Assembly (NCBI GenBank): GCA_004552515.1
Contig: SFOF01000004.1
Coordinates: 1 to 35,630, forward strand
Length of the DNA: 35,630 nt
Direction: 5' to 3'
DNA from: Clostridiales bacterium
Lineage (GTDB): Bacteria; Bacillota; Clostridia; Christensenellales; Aristaeellaceae
The notes beneath the pieces were generated by a model that saw nothing but the letters and a program-made list of their open reading frames with translations, searched no databases and had not been told where the DNA came from. Shown piece by piece: positions 1-7,953 of the stretch (position 1 is its first letter; every line of letters begins with the position of its first letter). Made by a program: the position numbers and the translations under genes.

Positions 1-309
1 ATGGCGCGATCGCGTCCGGCGGCTGACAGTCTTTCCCATGAAAGGCTGTGGAACCTGCGCTTCCTGAATCCTTGAAAGCGGCGCTGCCCGCAGCGTGCCA
101 TGCATACTGCGGCGGTCGCCTGCCTTCAGTGTTCCCCATGGGAAATGGGGTGCCGCAGGGAAGGGAGGTCATTTCCCTATGTGTGTTGTGCGCCTCATTG
201 CGCATTGCCGCTGCCCCTCGCAGGCCGCTGTCCGCGGGCGTGAGACGAGGGCGTTCCCTGCCCATAAGGGCGGGCTTTCACCGACATAAAACGAAAGGAC
301 GATCAGAGT
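1..309. other. Leading non-coding stretch, no supported gene
   Basis: No frame gives a convincing protein here. Frame 1 is open only to a stop at 73-75, frame 2 to 65-67 and frame 3 to 24-26, so the tail of an upstream gene could occupy the first few dozen bases, but nothing identifies it. Small inverted repeats are visible, for example CCCCAT/ATGGGG around 134-148 and GCCC-ATAA-GGGC near 258-269. The second lies about 40 bases before the first gene and could be a weak terminator or leader hairpin. No clear promoter was found. Confidence 0.5.
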
Positions 310-1410
310 ATGTTTGCATCCAACACGGGCATCAGCACATCGCACAATTACTTTATCGAGATGAACCGGGGCGAGGCGCGCACGTTCCGCGTGCTGCTGC
401 GTCCGCTCGAGGCGGGGCGGCTTAACTGGCGCTTCTTCTTCAGCAACAGCGTGGACAGCACATGGGCCGACGGCACGGAATCGTATGCCGGTCTGCCGGG
501 CGGCCGGTTCGAGATCGTCTCGGCCTCGGCGGGCGCGGCGGATGAAAGCGCGGCTTTGACCGGCGATATGATCGGCGTCAAGTGGCCGCAGAGCGTCGTC
601 GAGCCGGGGGCGTGCGTCACCAGCGCGCCGGTCGAAATCGACGTGCCTGAGAACGGCTATATCGTCTACAGCTGGTGTCTGCGCGCGCTGGAGGACGGCT
701 GCCGCCTGCCCGCCACGCCCGACAGCCAGGCGCTGTGCTTTGTTGCGGAGGGCGATCATTGCTTCGACGGACAGGACGCGTTCACGGCCGAGCAGATGGT
801 CGCTCTGCCCGATCAGTTCGCTGCCGACCGGAATGTGCGCGCGCAGATGGTGTTCATGGGCGATTCCATCACGCAGGGCTGCGGCACGCGCGTGAACGAG
901 TACGAGCAGTGGGCGACGCGCATTGCCATGGGCATGGAGCGCGACGTGGCGGTCTGGAACATCGGGCTGGGCTATGGCCGGGGCGAGGATGCGGCGCAGG
1001 ACGGCGCGTGGCTCAATAAGGCCAGGCAGGGCGATATTGTCAATCTGTGCTTCGGCGTGAACGACATCTTTCAGGGCTGCGGCCCTCAGCTGACCGAGAA
1101 CCTCCGCTTGGCGATCCGCGCGCTGCATGAATCTGAGAAGCATCCGAAGGTCGTGCTGCTGACCATACCGCCCTTCGACATGACCGAGCGCAACGAGGAG
1201 ATGTGGCGCTCGGCGGTGAACGCCATTCGCGAGGACGGATTGGGCGCGGACGCTGTGTTTGACATTGCGTCCATGCTCTGCCAGCCGGTTCCGCGCGATA
1301 ATTTCGCGGCGTTCGGCGGCCATCCCGACGGACGGGGCGGCGCGGCGGTCGCGGGCGAGTATCTGAGCCACTTCTGGCCGCGGCATCGGAAAGCGCTGCT
1401 GGGCGAGTGA
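310..1410 (+). CDS. SGNH/GDSL-family hydrolase (esterase-like)
   Basis: A 366-residue protein with an N-terminal beta-rich region of about 170 residues and a C-terminal SGNH hydrolase domain. Block I is FMGDSITQG with nucleophile Ser186, a block II glycine lies in NIGLGYG, block III is GVND at 249-252, and the block V histidine is His338 in GGHPDGRGG. Such enzymes usually remove acetyl or acyl groups from glycans or lipids. In most SGNH enzymes an Asp sits three residues before the catalytic His (DxxH), but here that position is Phe335. The enzyme may be a Ser-His dyad, or Asp340 just after the His may stand in. There is no signal peptide, so it is probably cytoplasmic. AAAGGA lies about 14 bases before the ATG. 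The MazG-like gene follows after 12 bases, suggesting an operon. Family is fairly sure; substrate is unknown. Confidence 0.85.
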   Translation: MFASNTGISTSHNYFIEMNRGEARTFRVLLRPLEAGRLNWRFFFSNSVDSTWADGTESYAGLPGGRFEIVSASAGAADESAALTGDMIGVKWPQSVVEPGACVTSAPVEIDVPENGYIVYSWCLRALEDGCRLPATPDSQALCFVAEGDHCFDGQDAFTAEQMVALPDQFAADRNVRAQMVFMGDSITQGCGTRVNEYEQWATRIAMGMERDVAVWNIGLGYGRGEDAAQDGAWLNKARQGDIVNLCFGVNDIFQGCGPQLTENLRLAIRALHESEKHPKVVLLTIPPFDMTERNEEMWRSAVNAIREDGLGADAVFDIASMLCQPVPRDNFAAFGGHPDGRGGAAVAGEYLSHFWPRHRKALLGE

Positions 1411-1422
1411 GGGGGTCGCGGC

Positions 1423-1749
1423 ATGGCGGATTTCAGCATCGGCGAAATGCAGGAAATGCAGCGTATCCTTCAGGAAAAATATAAGCGCAAGTGGGAGCCG
1501 GTCGACGCGGCGACGGGCAGGAACAAGCTGCTGTGGATGGTCGGCGAAATCGGCGAGGTCATCGATATTGTCAAGAAAAACGGCGGCGAACGCGCGGCGA
1601 GCGATCCGGCGCTGCGGGCGCATCTGGTCGAGGAGCTGGCCGACGTGCTGATGTATTACAACGACGTTCTGCTCTGCTACGGCATATCGCCGGACGAGCT
1701 GAAGGCGGCCTATACCGCCAAATTCGAGAAGAACATGACCCGATGGTAA
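1423..1749 (+). CDS. MazG-like nucleotide pyrophosphohydrolase
   Basis: A 108-residue all-helical protein of the MazG/dUTPase-like superfamily. The metal-binding signature is visible as EIGEV around residues 40-44 and EELADVLMYYND around residues 71-82 (the ExxE and ExxD pattern that chelates magnesium). Relatives hydrolyse nucleoside triphosphates, often damaged ones, to the monophosphate and pyrophosphate. The protein has the single-domain length of the MazG-like subgroup, not the roughly 260 residues of E. coli MazG. It begins 12 bases after the SGNH hydrolase stop, with GAGGGGG before the ATG, and is followed at once by a strong terminator. The link to the esterase upstream is probably transcriptional convenience. 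The in vivo substrate cannot be told from sequence. Confidence 0.82.
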   Translation: MADFSIGEMQEMQRILQEKYKRKWEPVDAATGRNKLLWMVGEIGEVIDIVKKNGGERAASDPALRAHLVEELADVLMYYNDVLLCYGISPDELKAAYTAKFEKNMTRW

Positions 1750-1756
1750 GAGGAAA

Positions 1757-1798
1757 CGCGCGGCGCATGGGGAGAGAAACCCTCATGCGCCGCGTTTT
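1757..1798 (+). terminator. Rho-independent terminator after MazG-like gene
   Basis: Arms CGCGGCGCATG (1759-1769) and CATGCGCCGCG (1784-1794) pair perfectly, extended by GGG/CCC around an AGAGAAA loop with one bulged T, and are followed by TTTT. It starts 7 bases after the MazG-like stop. Confidence 0.85.
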
Positions 1799-1891
1799 GC
1801 GTGGGGCGGCAGTCGCTCCGCCAGCGCGCTCATTTTACCGTCAAACTGGGACAGAGCGTTTGAAAACGATGCGAATTATCGATAAGAGTAT

Positions 1892-1925
1892 GCGCGGCGC
1901 AGGGAGAACCTCTCATGCGCCGCGC
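1892..1925. repeat. Second copy of the terminator hairpin
   Basis: GCGCGGCGCA (1892-1901) pairs with TGCGCCGCGC (1916-1925). Arms and loop closely resemble the terminator at 1757-1798 (AGGGAGAACCTCTC against GGGGAGAGAAACCCTC), so it looks like a diverged duplicate 135 bases downstream. No T tract follows. The surrounding 1750-2201 interval holds no gene I can support. Confidence 0.55.
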
Positions 1926-2066
1926 GTCTGTGCCCTTAAAGAGCGCGGGAAATTGTGTTCAAACCGCACGCAAGGCCGCTTCTTCCTCCGTCGCTTCCGG
2001 CTTTCGTTTTCAGGACGATAACGGTAAAGGGTTGGCCGATAGAACGCTCTTCAGACCCATAAAAAG

Positions 2067-2107
2067 ACGCGCACAGAGCAGAAACTCCGTGCGCGTATGT
2101 ATTTTTG
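2067..2107. terminator. Bidirectional terminator between convergent genes
   Basis: ACGCGCAC and GTGCGCGT pair, extended by GAG/CTC across one mismatch. ATGTATTTTT follows on the plus strand, and on the minus strand the stem is followed by CTTTTTATGGG. It lies between the plus-strand MazG-like unit and the minus-strand glycosidase, so it can end transcripts from both sides. Confidence 0.7.
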
Positions 2108-2201
2108 TCGATGCGTTTTCCGCACGCCCAGCTCAGGAACTGCGCTTCGACGCGCCCTTCTCAAATTCAGACTGAACGCGCGGCTTCGTCGGGACGCGGC
2201 T

Positions 2202-4364
2202 TCAGTCGTCAAACCGGAAGAACGCCGCGCCGCGCGCCGGGACGTCGATTGTCTCGCCGGAAGCGGCCGGATAGCGCGCGCCGGTGATCAGCTCCGTGCA
2301 GGCGCGATCGGGCACGGACACGCGCGCGTCCTCGTGCGGATAGACCGCCGTAAAGCGGCTGTCGGCATACACCGCGCAGCCCTCGGGCGCGGGGAGCGTT
2401 ACGCCCGCGCGTTCCATCAGGGGGCGCAGTTCGCGGCTGGTCAGCACAGGCTCCGCGCACAGATAGCTCGTTCCTTCGCCGCGCGGCGCGCTTGCCAGAA
2501 CGATCGAGCCGTCGGGGCCGGTCATGAGCGGCTGTATGTCGGAATCGGGCGCGACGCGCAGGGCGGGATAGTCGCAGCCGTTTTCCGCGCAGTCCGCGTA
2601 GACGCGCGGGTCGTGGCCGTCGTGCGGCAGAACGCCCAGGCCGGCGATCGCTTTCACGCGGCTCAGGTCGAAGGCGCCGCCGCGCACGCCGGGCGCGTAA
2701 TGCCACAGGATCGCCGCGCCGGGGCGCACGCGCGCTTCAATGACGCGCTTCTGCTCGACCGTCAGCGCGAAGGCGTTGATGAACACGATGAAGCGATAGC
2801 CGCTCAGATCCATGTCGAAGAGATCGCGCAGGCGGTATTCGTCGGCCATCGCGCCGCACAGGCGGATTTCGCGCTTGACGCGCTTGGTGAGCGCCTGATT
2901 GAGCGTATGGCTCACGGCAGTGGTTTGCAGGCTTTCCTCGTCCACGACGATGAGAACTTCGGCGGCGCGCTGTCTCGGCTTTGCGCGCAGATCGGCGATT
3001 AGCGACCGCAGCGTTTTCAGCTCGGCCATGATCTCGGGGCTGTCGTACCAGCCTTCGCCCAGATCCATCCACCAGAAGTTCTGATCGAAGGCGAGGTTCT
3101 TGCTCACCTCGCGCCAGAGCAGCGTGCGCGTCTCGAACATATTGCGCGCCGCCAGCGAGCGCTTGAGCAGATCGAGATGCGTCCAGTTGTCCAGCTCGTC
3201 CATCCAGATCTTGCGGCGGTTGTAGGACTGCGTGGGGGCCTGCTCTCCGCCCGGCTCGCCCGCGACGCAGTAGTCGTAGGCGCGCGGCGAGGCGAGGAAG
3301 TCCACGTCCGGCGAGGAGAGAATCTTCTCAACGGCCAGATGTCCGGCGTACGCGGCCTGCGGCACGACCAGATAGCCGTAAAACGCGCCCGCGGGCTTGC
3401 CGGCGATTTCATGCACCGTTTTGCCCAGCGCCAGCACGGCCTCGGCGCATTTTTCGGACAGGAAGGCGTGATAATCGGGCAGGAGCGCCTGATCATCCTC
3501 GGAAAAGAACATTCCCTCGAGCGTCTGCCCCTTCGCCTCCCGCCGGTTGGGAGAAGGAATGATCAGCGTGTCGGGCGTAAGGCCCGTCTGCTTCCACGCC
3601 TCTTCGACGGCCTCGAGCGAACCGTACTTCTGAACGCCCCAGGCGAGGAAATCGCGGCGGTGGCTGATGCCGTAATCGCCGCGCCGGTTTTCGCCGCCCG
3701 CGCGCCAGGAGCCCCAGTTGGTCGTCTCGCCGCAGCAGCCGAACGCGACGTGATAGGCGAGAATCTGCCGCGCGTAGGGGCCGTTTTCGAGATGCTCTAT
3801 GAATCGCCTCAGCGCTTCGCACGCATCCTTCACCCAGATTTTCGACGAGAAGCTCTGAAGGCCGATCACGCCGTTCAGATTGGGGCGGTCGTCCACGAAG
3901 CCCGAGCCGCCGTTGGTGGGATAGCCCATTTCCGATTCAAAGCCGAACCAGTCCTGCGCGGGCGTACCGGCCAGCGCGGCGATCTCGGCGGGATCGCTCG
4001 GGCCGCCGTAATAGACGAACGTTTCCTCGGGATGGACGCGGCACCACTCGGGCGGCACGTTGAGTTTGACGCGCGGAATGTAGAGCCTCTCGGGCGCGCC
4101 CTTCAAAAGCGCGTCCAGCGTGCGGTCGGTCAGCGAATAATCATAGCGGTCTACGCCCATCCAGCCGCTGTGGATGATGCTGGAGTGAACGTTTACGCCG
4201 ATGGCCGAAAAAGCGTCGTGGCAGCGCCGGTATTTGGCGAAATCCTCGCAAAAGACGATGGGCTTTCCATCAGCGCCGGCGCGCGGCGGGTCGTAGCAGA
4301 ACCCCAGGCGCGACCAGAACACGGGTGCGTCGGCCAGCAGGCGGCAGGCTTCCTCACGGGTCAT
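2202..4364 (-). CDS. GH42-like (clan GH-A) glycoside hydrolase
   Basis: A 720-residue protein resembling GH42-type beta-galactosidases and related GH-A glycosidases. Residues 1 to about 430 look like a TIM-barrel catalytic domain; about 460-640 resemble the class-I-glutaminase-like trimerisation domain of GH42 (VLIVVDEESL, FIVFINAFAL); a small beta domain ends the protein. Candidate acid/base and nucleophile residues are Glu213 (GETTNW) and Glu390 (MDELDNWTH), assigned by inference. No signal peptide is seen, so imported oligosaccharides are the likely substrate. The frame is open further upstream, but the ATG at 4364 has GGGAGGAT at good spacing and begins the recognisable domain. It is transcribed alone, divergent from the serine hydrolase gene. 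The exact family, and so the sugar cleaved, is uncertain. Confidence 0.72.
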   Translation of the reverse strand: MTREEACRLLADAPVFWSRLGFCYDPPRAGADGKPIVFCEDFAKYRRCHDAFSAIGVNVHSSIIHSGWMGVDRYDYSLTDRTLDALLKGAPERLYIPRVKLNVPPEWCRVHPEETFVYYGGPSDPAEIAALAGTPAQDWFGFESEMGYPTNGGSGFVDDRPNLNGVIGLQSFSSKIWVKDACEALRRFIEHLENGPYARQILAYHVAFGCCGETTNWGSWRAGGENRRGDYGISHRRDFLAWGVQKYGSLEAVEEAWKQTGLTPDTLIIPSPNRREAKGQTLEGMFFSEDDQALLPDYHAFLSEKCAEAVLALGKTVHEIAGKPAGAFYGYLVVPQAAYAGHLAVEKILSSPDVDFLASPRAYDYCVAGEPGGEQAPTQSYNRRKIWMDELDNWTHLDLLKRSLAARNMFETRTLLWREVSKNLAFDQNFWWMDLGEGWYDSPEIMAELKTLRSLIADLRAKPRQRAAEVLIVVDEESLQTTAVSHTLNQALTKRVKREIRLCGAMADEYRLRDLFDMDLSGYRFIVFINAFALTVEQKRVIEARVRPGAAILWHYAPGVRGGAFDLSRVKAIAGLGVLPHDGHDPRVYADCAENGCDYPALRVAPDSDIQPLMTGPDGSIVLASAPRGEGTSYLCAEPVLTSRELRPLMERAGVTLPAPEGCAVYADSRFTAVYPHEDARVSVPDRACTELITGARYPAASGETIDVPARGAAFFRFDD

Positions 4365-4512
4365 GGCGGTATCCTCCCTTATAGACGTGTATTGAAAAGC
4401 GTTGAGCGGCGCGCCCCCGTCCGACGCACGCTTCGAAAAATTTCGGGAGCCGCTGTTTTGGCTTTCTTTGAAGCGCGCTCCGGAAAAAGCGGCGGGCGCA
4501 AATCCTTTTTTC

Positions 4513-4544
4513 AGTATAGCACAAATCGAGAAGGCGCGCGTCAA
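4513..4544 (-). promoter_or_regulatory. Candidate promoter for the GH42-like gene
   Basis: On the minus strand TTGACG (4544-4539) lies 20 bases from TATACT (4518-4513), which carries the extended -10 form TGCTATACT. The spacing is long, but the extended -10 could compensate. The leader to the start at 4364 is about 140 bases. Confidence 0.45.
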
Positions 4545-4570
4545 GAATCTTCCTCAGAATTGAAACGATC

Positions 4571-4735
4571 TTATGACGGCTCCATCCGGCGGCTGTTTTC
4601 CGCAGGGTCGTTCGCCGCGCGGAATGCCGCCTCGAGGAGCGCATGGCCGGACGTCCTGCCGCCGTTCATGGCGCGCTCCTCGAACCGGCCGGGGGCATGG
4701 CGATCCATATAAGTGCGTATGCGGCTCCGCGCCAT
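4571..4735 (-). CDS. Possible small ORF or gene remnant (54 aa)
   Basis: A minus-strand frame of 54 codons from an ATG at 4735, open further upstream to about 4927. Its codons show the strong third-position G/C preference of the real genes, and the predicted peptide (MARSRIRTYMDRHAPGR at its start) is basic and charged. No Shine-Dalgarno sequence precedes the ATG and I recognise no family. It could be a short gene, a decayed fragment of a longer one, or chance in GC-rich DNA. Nothing else is visible between 4571 and 4920. Confidence 0.2.
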   Translation of the reverse strand: MARSRIRTYMDRHAPGRFEERAMNGGRTSGHALLEAAFRAANDPAENSRRMEPS

Positions 4736-4920
4736 GCGCGTCGGCTGGAACCGGCTGAAGGCTTGCGCGCGCTTTTTTTGTCCGCGGCGTTTTCCCCGGA
4801 TCAATCGATTGAACTGCCTGAATTTCGCTGCGCGCCGCGGCGCGCGGCCCGACAAATAAAAAGATGCCGGGGTTTCCTTCAAAATCCGCAATAAAATATG
4901 GAAAGAACCGCCGCGATGAA

Positions 4921-4949
4921 TTGCCATGGCCGCCGGTCTGTGGTATAAT
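4921..4949 (+). promoter_or_regulatory. Promoter of the serine hydrolase-thpR-queG run
   Basis: TTGCCA (4921-4926), a 17-base spacer and TATAAT (4944-4949) preceded by TGG (extended -10). A second TATAAT lies at 4959-4964. The leader contains a hairpin CCCCGCG/CGCGGGG just before the ribosome binding site. Confidence 0.75.
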
Positions 4950-5019
4950 GGACGCGGTTATAATCGGCTTTGCGCCCCGCGCCCTTTCGCGGGGAGAGCC
5001 ATGAGGAGGCTTATTGACG

Positions 5020-6474
5020 ATGATGATTTATCCGCAGGCGGATTTCGCCCGCTCCACGCCCGAAGCGCAGGGCATTTCCAGCCGCGCCATCGAGAGGATG
5101 CTGCTGGACATTCGCGAGACGGGCGCGGACATTCATTCCATGCTGATCATGCGCCGCGGCCATCTGGTGTTCGAGCAGTATTTCGCGCCCTACACCGCCG
5201 AGACGAAGCACTCGATGTTCTCCTGCTCCAAGACGTTTACGTCCATGCTGATCGGCATTGCGCAGGACAAGGGACTGATCAGCGTTCACGATCATGTGCT
5301 GGATTTCTTCCCGGATGTGGAGATCGCGTCCGTGAACGACAATCTGCGCGCCATGACCATCGAAAACCTGCTCGAAATGGGCAGCGGCCACGCGCAGGAC
5401 ACCTTCGGCGCGATGCTGCAAACCGAAAACGACAAAAACGCCGACTGGGTGAAGATCTTCCTCAACCGCCCCGTGGACGAGGAGCCGGGCACGCGCTTCG
5501 TCTATAACACTGGCGCGACCTATATGCTCTCGGCGATCCTGACCCGCGTGACCGGCAAGAGCGCGCTCGAGCTGGCCAACGCGTGGATTTTCGATACGAT
5601 CGGCATTAAGGACGCGGAATGGGCGACCTGCCCGCGCGGAATCAATCAGGGCGGCACCGGCCTGCGCATCACCCCGCGCGATATGCTGCGCATGGGCACG
5701 CTGCTGCTGGGCCGCGGCCGCTGGAAAAACAAGCAGCTCATTTCCAACGACTATATCTGCGCCGCGCAGCAAAAGCACATCGACAACGCCAATCCCGACG
5801 ATCCCAATCAGGACCCCAACTGGGCGGCGGGCTACGGCTATCAGGTGTGGAGGAACGCCTTCGGCGGCTTCCGCGCGGACGGCATGGGCGGCCAGTTCAT
5901 CGTCGTGCTGCCCGAGCGCGAGATGGTGGTCGTGTTCACCAGCGCGCTGGGCGGCGATCTCTCCATCGGCTATCCGCTCAATCTGATCGAAAAATACCTG
6001 CTGCCCGCCACGTTCGATCTGCCGCAGCTCTACGGCGAGGAAGCGGCACAGTCGCTCAAAAAGACCAGCGAGGCGCTCAGCCATCCCGCCTTCCTTCCCA
6101 TTGCGGACGAGGCTCAGGGCTTCCCGTTCGGCGTGAAGTTCGCTTTGCCCGAGAATCCGCTGCGCCTTGAGAAGATCAGCGTGTACGAGCGCTATCTGAC
6201 GCTGACCGTCGCCGGAGAGAGCGGCTTTGTGCCCTATGCCTGGGGCGCGCCGGCGCTCAGTCCCGATCCGCAGCTTGCGCCCGCCGGCTGGACGCGCTAT
6301 GCCCGCACCGCCGCTACGGCGCAGTGGAGGGACGACGCGCTCGAGATCCGCGTGAACTATATCGGCGAGCCGCTGACCGTCTATATCCGCTTCGAGCGGC
6401 AGGGCGACGAGATGACCGTCTCCGTCAAGGGCACGCTGGGCGGCAATGCCGGCGCGGCGGCGGCGCTCAAGTGA
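5020..6474 (+). CDS. Serine hydrolase, beta-lactamase/penicillin-binding fold
   Basis: A 484-residue class-C-beta-lactamase-related serine hydrolase. The SxxK motif is Ser68-Cys-Ser-Lys71, the tyrosine motif is Tyr162-Asn-Thr, and GMGGQ near residue 288 fits the glycine-rich third element. The fold ends around residue 345, followed by a beta-rich C-terminal domain of about 140 residues. Relatives include D-aminopeptidases, esterases and muropeptide-processing enzymes, so actual beta-lactamase activity is not implied. There is no signal peptide, suggesting a cytoplasmic role. An in-frame TTG at 5014 is only 4 bases after AGGAGG, whereas the ATG at 5020 is 10 bases from it, so 5020 is preferred. 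The stop overlaps the thpR start (GTGA), implying coupled translation. Confidence 0.83.
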   Translation: MMIYPQADFARSTPEAQGISSRAIERMLLDIRETGADIHSMLIMRRGHLVFEQYFAPYTAETKHSMFSCSKTFTSMLIGIAQDKGLISVHDHVLDFFPDVEIASVNDNLRAMTIENLLEMGSGHAQDTFGAMLQTENDKNADWVKIFLNRPVDEEPGTRFVYNTGATYMLSAILTRVTGKSALELANAWIFDTIGIKDAEWATCPRGINQGGTGLRITPRDMLRMGTLLLGRGRWKNKQLISNDYICAAQQKHIDNANPDDPNQDPNWAAGYGYQVWRNAFGGFRADGMGGQFIVVLPEREMVVVFTSALGGDLSIGYPLNLIEKYLLPATFDLPQLYGEEAAQSLKKTSEALSHPAFLPIADEAQGFPFGVKFALPENPLRLEKISVYERYLTLTVAGESGFVPYAWGAPALSPDPQLAPAGWTRYARTAATAQWRDDALEIRVNYIGEPLTVYIRFERQGDEMTVSVKGTLGGNAGAAAALK

Positions 6475-6986
6475 ATACGAAGCGCCTGTTTTTCGGCGTT
6501 GAGTTAAGCGGCGAAGCGCGCGCGGCGGTGAGAGCGGCGGCGGAAAAAATGCGTCTTGAAAAGGGCAAATTGACCGACGCGGACAACTATCACATTACGC
6601 TCGCCTTTCTGGGGCAGACGGACGAGAGCGCCGTTTTTGAGCTTCTGCGCTTGGGCGCGCTGTGCTGGAGAGCGCCGTTTACCCTCGCGCTGTCGGGAGG
6701 GATCGGCGCGTTCAAGGGCGGCAGCGTGATCTGGGCGGGGCTGGACAAAAGCGACGCGCTTTTCGACATGCAGGCGCGGCTGCAAGCCATATTGCGCGAG
6801 AACGGCTTTCCCCTCGAGGAGGGCGCTTATACGCCGCATATCACCGTGGCGCGCTCCGCCCGCGCGGTTCTGCCTTACCCGAGCGTCGAGCGCGTTTCAT
6901 TCGGCGTGCGCGCGGTCACGCTGTTCGAGAGCACGCGGGAGGGCGGCCGGCTGGTCTATAAGCCGCTGGGCCGCAGACCGCTGTGA
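6471..6986 (+). CDS. thpR: RNA 2',3'-cyclic phosphodiesterase
   Basis: A 171-residue 2H phosphoesterase of the LigT/ThpR family, which opens 2',3'-cyclic phosphate ends of RNA and can reversibly join tRNA halves by a 2'-5' bond in vitro. Both HxTx motifs are present, His41-Ile-Thr-Leu and His123-Ile-Thr-Val, at the usual separation and near the usual family length. The start is GTG at 6471, overlapping the previous stop by 4 bases (GTGA), and the gene overlaps queG in the same way at its end. The neighbourhood of RNA end-processing and tRNA modification genes suggests an RNA-maintenance unit, though the serine hydrolase upstream does not obviously fit it. Confidence 0.9.
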   Translation: MNTKRLFFGVELSGEARAAVRAAAEKMRLEKGKLTDADNYHITLAFLGQTDESAVFELLRLGALCWRAPFTLALSGGIGAFKGGSVIWAGLDKSDALFDMQARLQAILRENGFPLEEGAYTPHITVARSARAVLPYPSVERVSFGVRAVTLFESTREGGRLVYKPLGRRPL

Positions 6987-7930
6987 CGGGGGACGAGGTG
7001 CGCGCGGCGGCGCGTTCGTTCGGCTTTGAGGCAATCGCCATGGCGGGCACAGCGCCCGTGCCCATGCCGGAGGGCGCGATTCATCCGCAGGCCATGGGGC
7101 TGATCGCCGATCCGCATGAGATCCTGCCCGAGGCGCGGAGCGTGCTGCTGCTGGTCATGCCGTACCGCCCGTTTAAGCCCAATCCGCCCGACGCGGAGAT
7201 CGATGCGTACTATATCGCCAGCAACCGCGCCCACGAAAACGCGCGATTATTCGCCGACTGGCTGTGCGGACACGGCGTGAAGGCGGTCATGACTTCGGCG
7301 CTGCGCGTAAAGCCGCTCTCGGCGCGCGCGGGACTGGGGCGGCAGGGCCGCAACACGCTGATCGCCGCGGGTCAATACGGCACGCGCGTGAGCCTGCAAA
7401 CCATTGTGACCGACATTCCCTGCGCGCGCGCGGACGACGACGCGCGCGGGCTGGACGAGCGCTGCCTTCACTGCCGCGCCTGCATGGACGCGTGTCCCAC
7501 GCACGCGCTGCGCGGCGACGGCACGCTGGACATCGCCCGATGCGTGCGCGCGCAGCCGGAAAGCCTGCCGCTGCCCGAGGCGATGCGGCCGCTGACCGGC
7601 GCGAGTCTGCTGGGCTGCGATCTTTGCCAGCGCGTCTGCCCGCGGAACGCGGCGGTCGAGCCGATCGACATCCCGCCGGACGTGAAGAAAGCGCTGTCGC
7701 TCGAAGGGCTGCTTTCGGGCGCGTATAAGGCGTTTATTCCCCTGATCGGCAGGAATAACGCGCGCAAGCTGCGGCTTTTGAACCGCGCGGCGCTGGCGGC
7801 GGCTCATCGGAACCGAAAAGACCTTCTGCCGCTGCTGGAGTCGCTGACCCAACTGCCCGAGCCGGTGAGTACGCACGCGCGCTGGGCGATCGAGCGGCTG
7901 AGAGAGAAAACCTGCAACGAACAAATATAG
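6983..7930 (+). CDS. queG: Epoxyqueuosine reductase
   Basis: A 315-residue cobalamin- and iron-sulfur-dependent enzyme of the QueG family, which reduces epoxyqueuosine to queuosine in tRNA. Two ferredoxin-like clusters are clear: Cys161-x2-Cys164-x2-Cys167-x3-Cys171-Pro and Cys212-x2-Cys215-x3-Cys219-Pro. The N-terminal half carries the corrinoid-binding region with LLVMPY and ARAGLGRQGRNTL. It is shorter than E. coli QueG (about 380), with a brief HEAT-like helical tail. The start is GTG at 6983, overlapping the thpR stop by 4 bases. No other queuosine genes (queA, tgt) are in the window. The glycosidase begins 23 bases after the stop. Confidence 0.92.
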   Translation: MTGDEVRAAARSFGFEAIAMAGTAPVPMPEGAIHPQAMGLIADPHEILPEARSVLLLVMPYRPFKPNPPDAEIDAYYIASNRAHENARLFADWLCGHGVKAVMTSALRVKPLSARAGLGRQGRNTLIAAGQYGTRVSLQTIVTDIPCARADDDARGLDERCLHCRACMDACPTHALRGDGTLDIARCVRAQPESLPLPEAMRPLTGASLLGCDLCQRVCPRNAAVEPIDIPPDVKKALSLEGLLSGAYKAFIPLIGRNNARKLRLLNRAALAAAHRNRKDLLPLLESLTQLPEPVSTHARWAIERLREKTCNEQI

Positions 7931-7953
7931 TTAAGGAGAAAGGACTGACAAAT

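Noticed and set aside
1..309. A riboswitch or T-box leader before the SGNH hydrolase
   Set aside because: Only short unconnected hairpins are visible; no conserved core of a known riboswitch class and no T-box sequence could be recognised.
169..1623. A 484-codon minus-strand frame opposite the SGNH hydrolase
   Set aside because: Antisense shadow with biased composition and no motif; the plus-strand gene has clear catalytic blocks.
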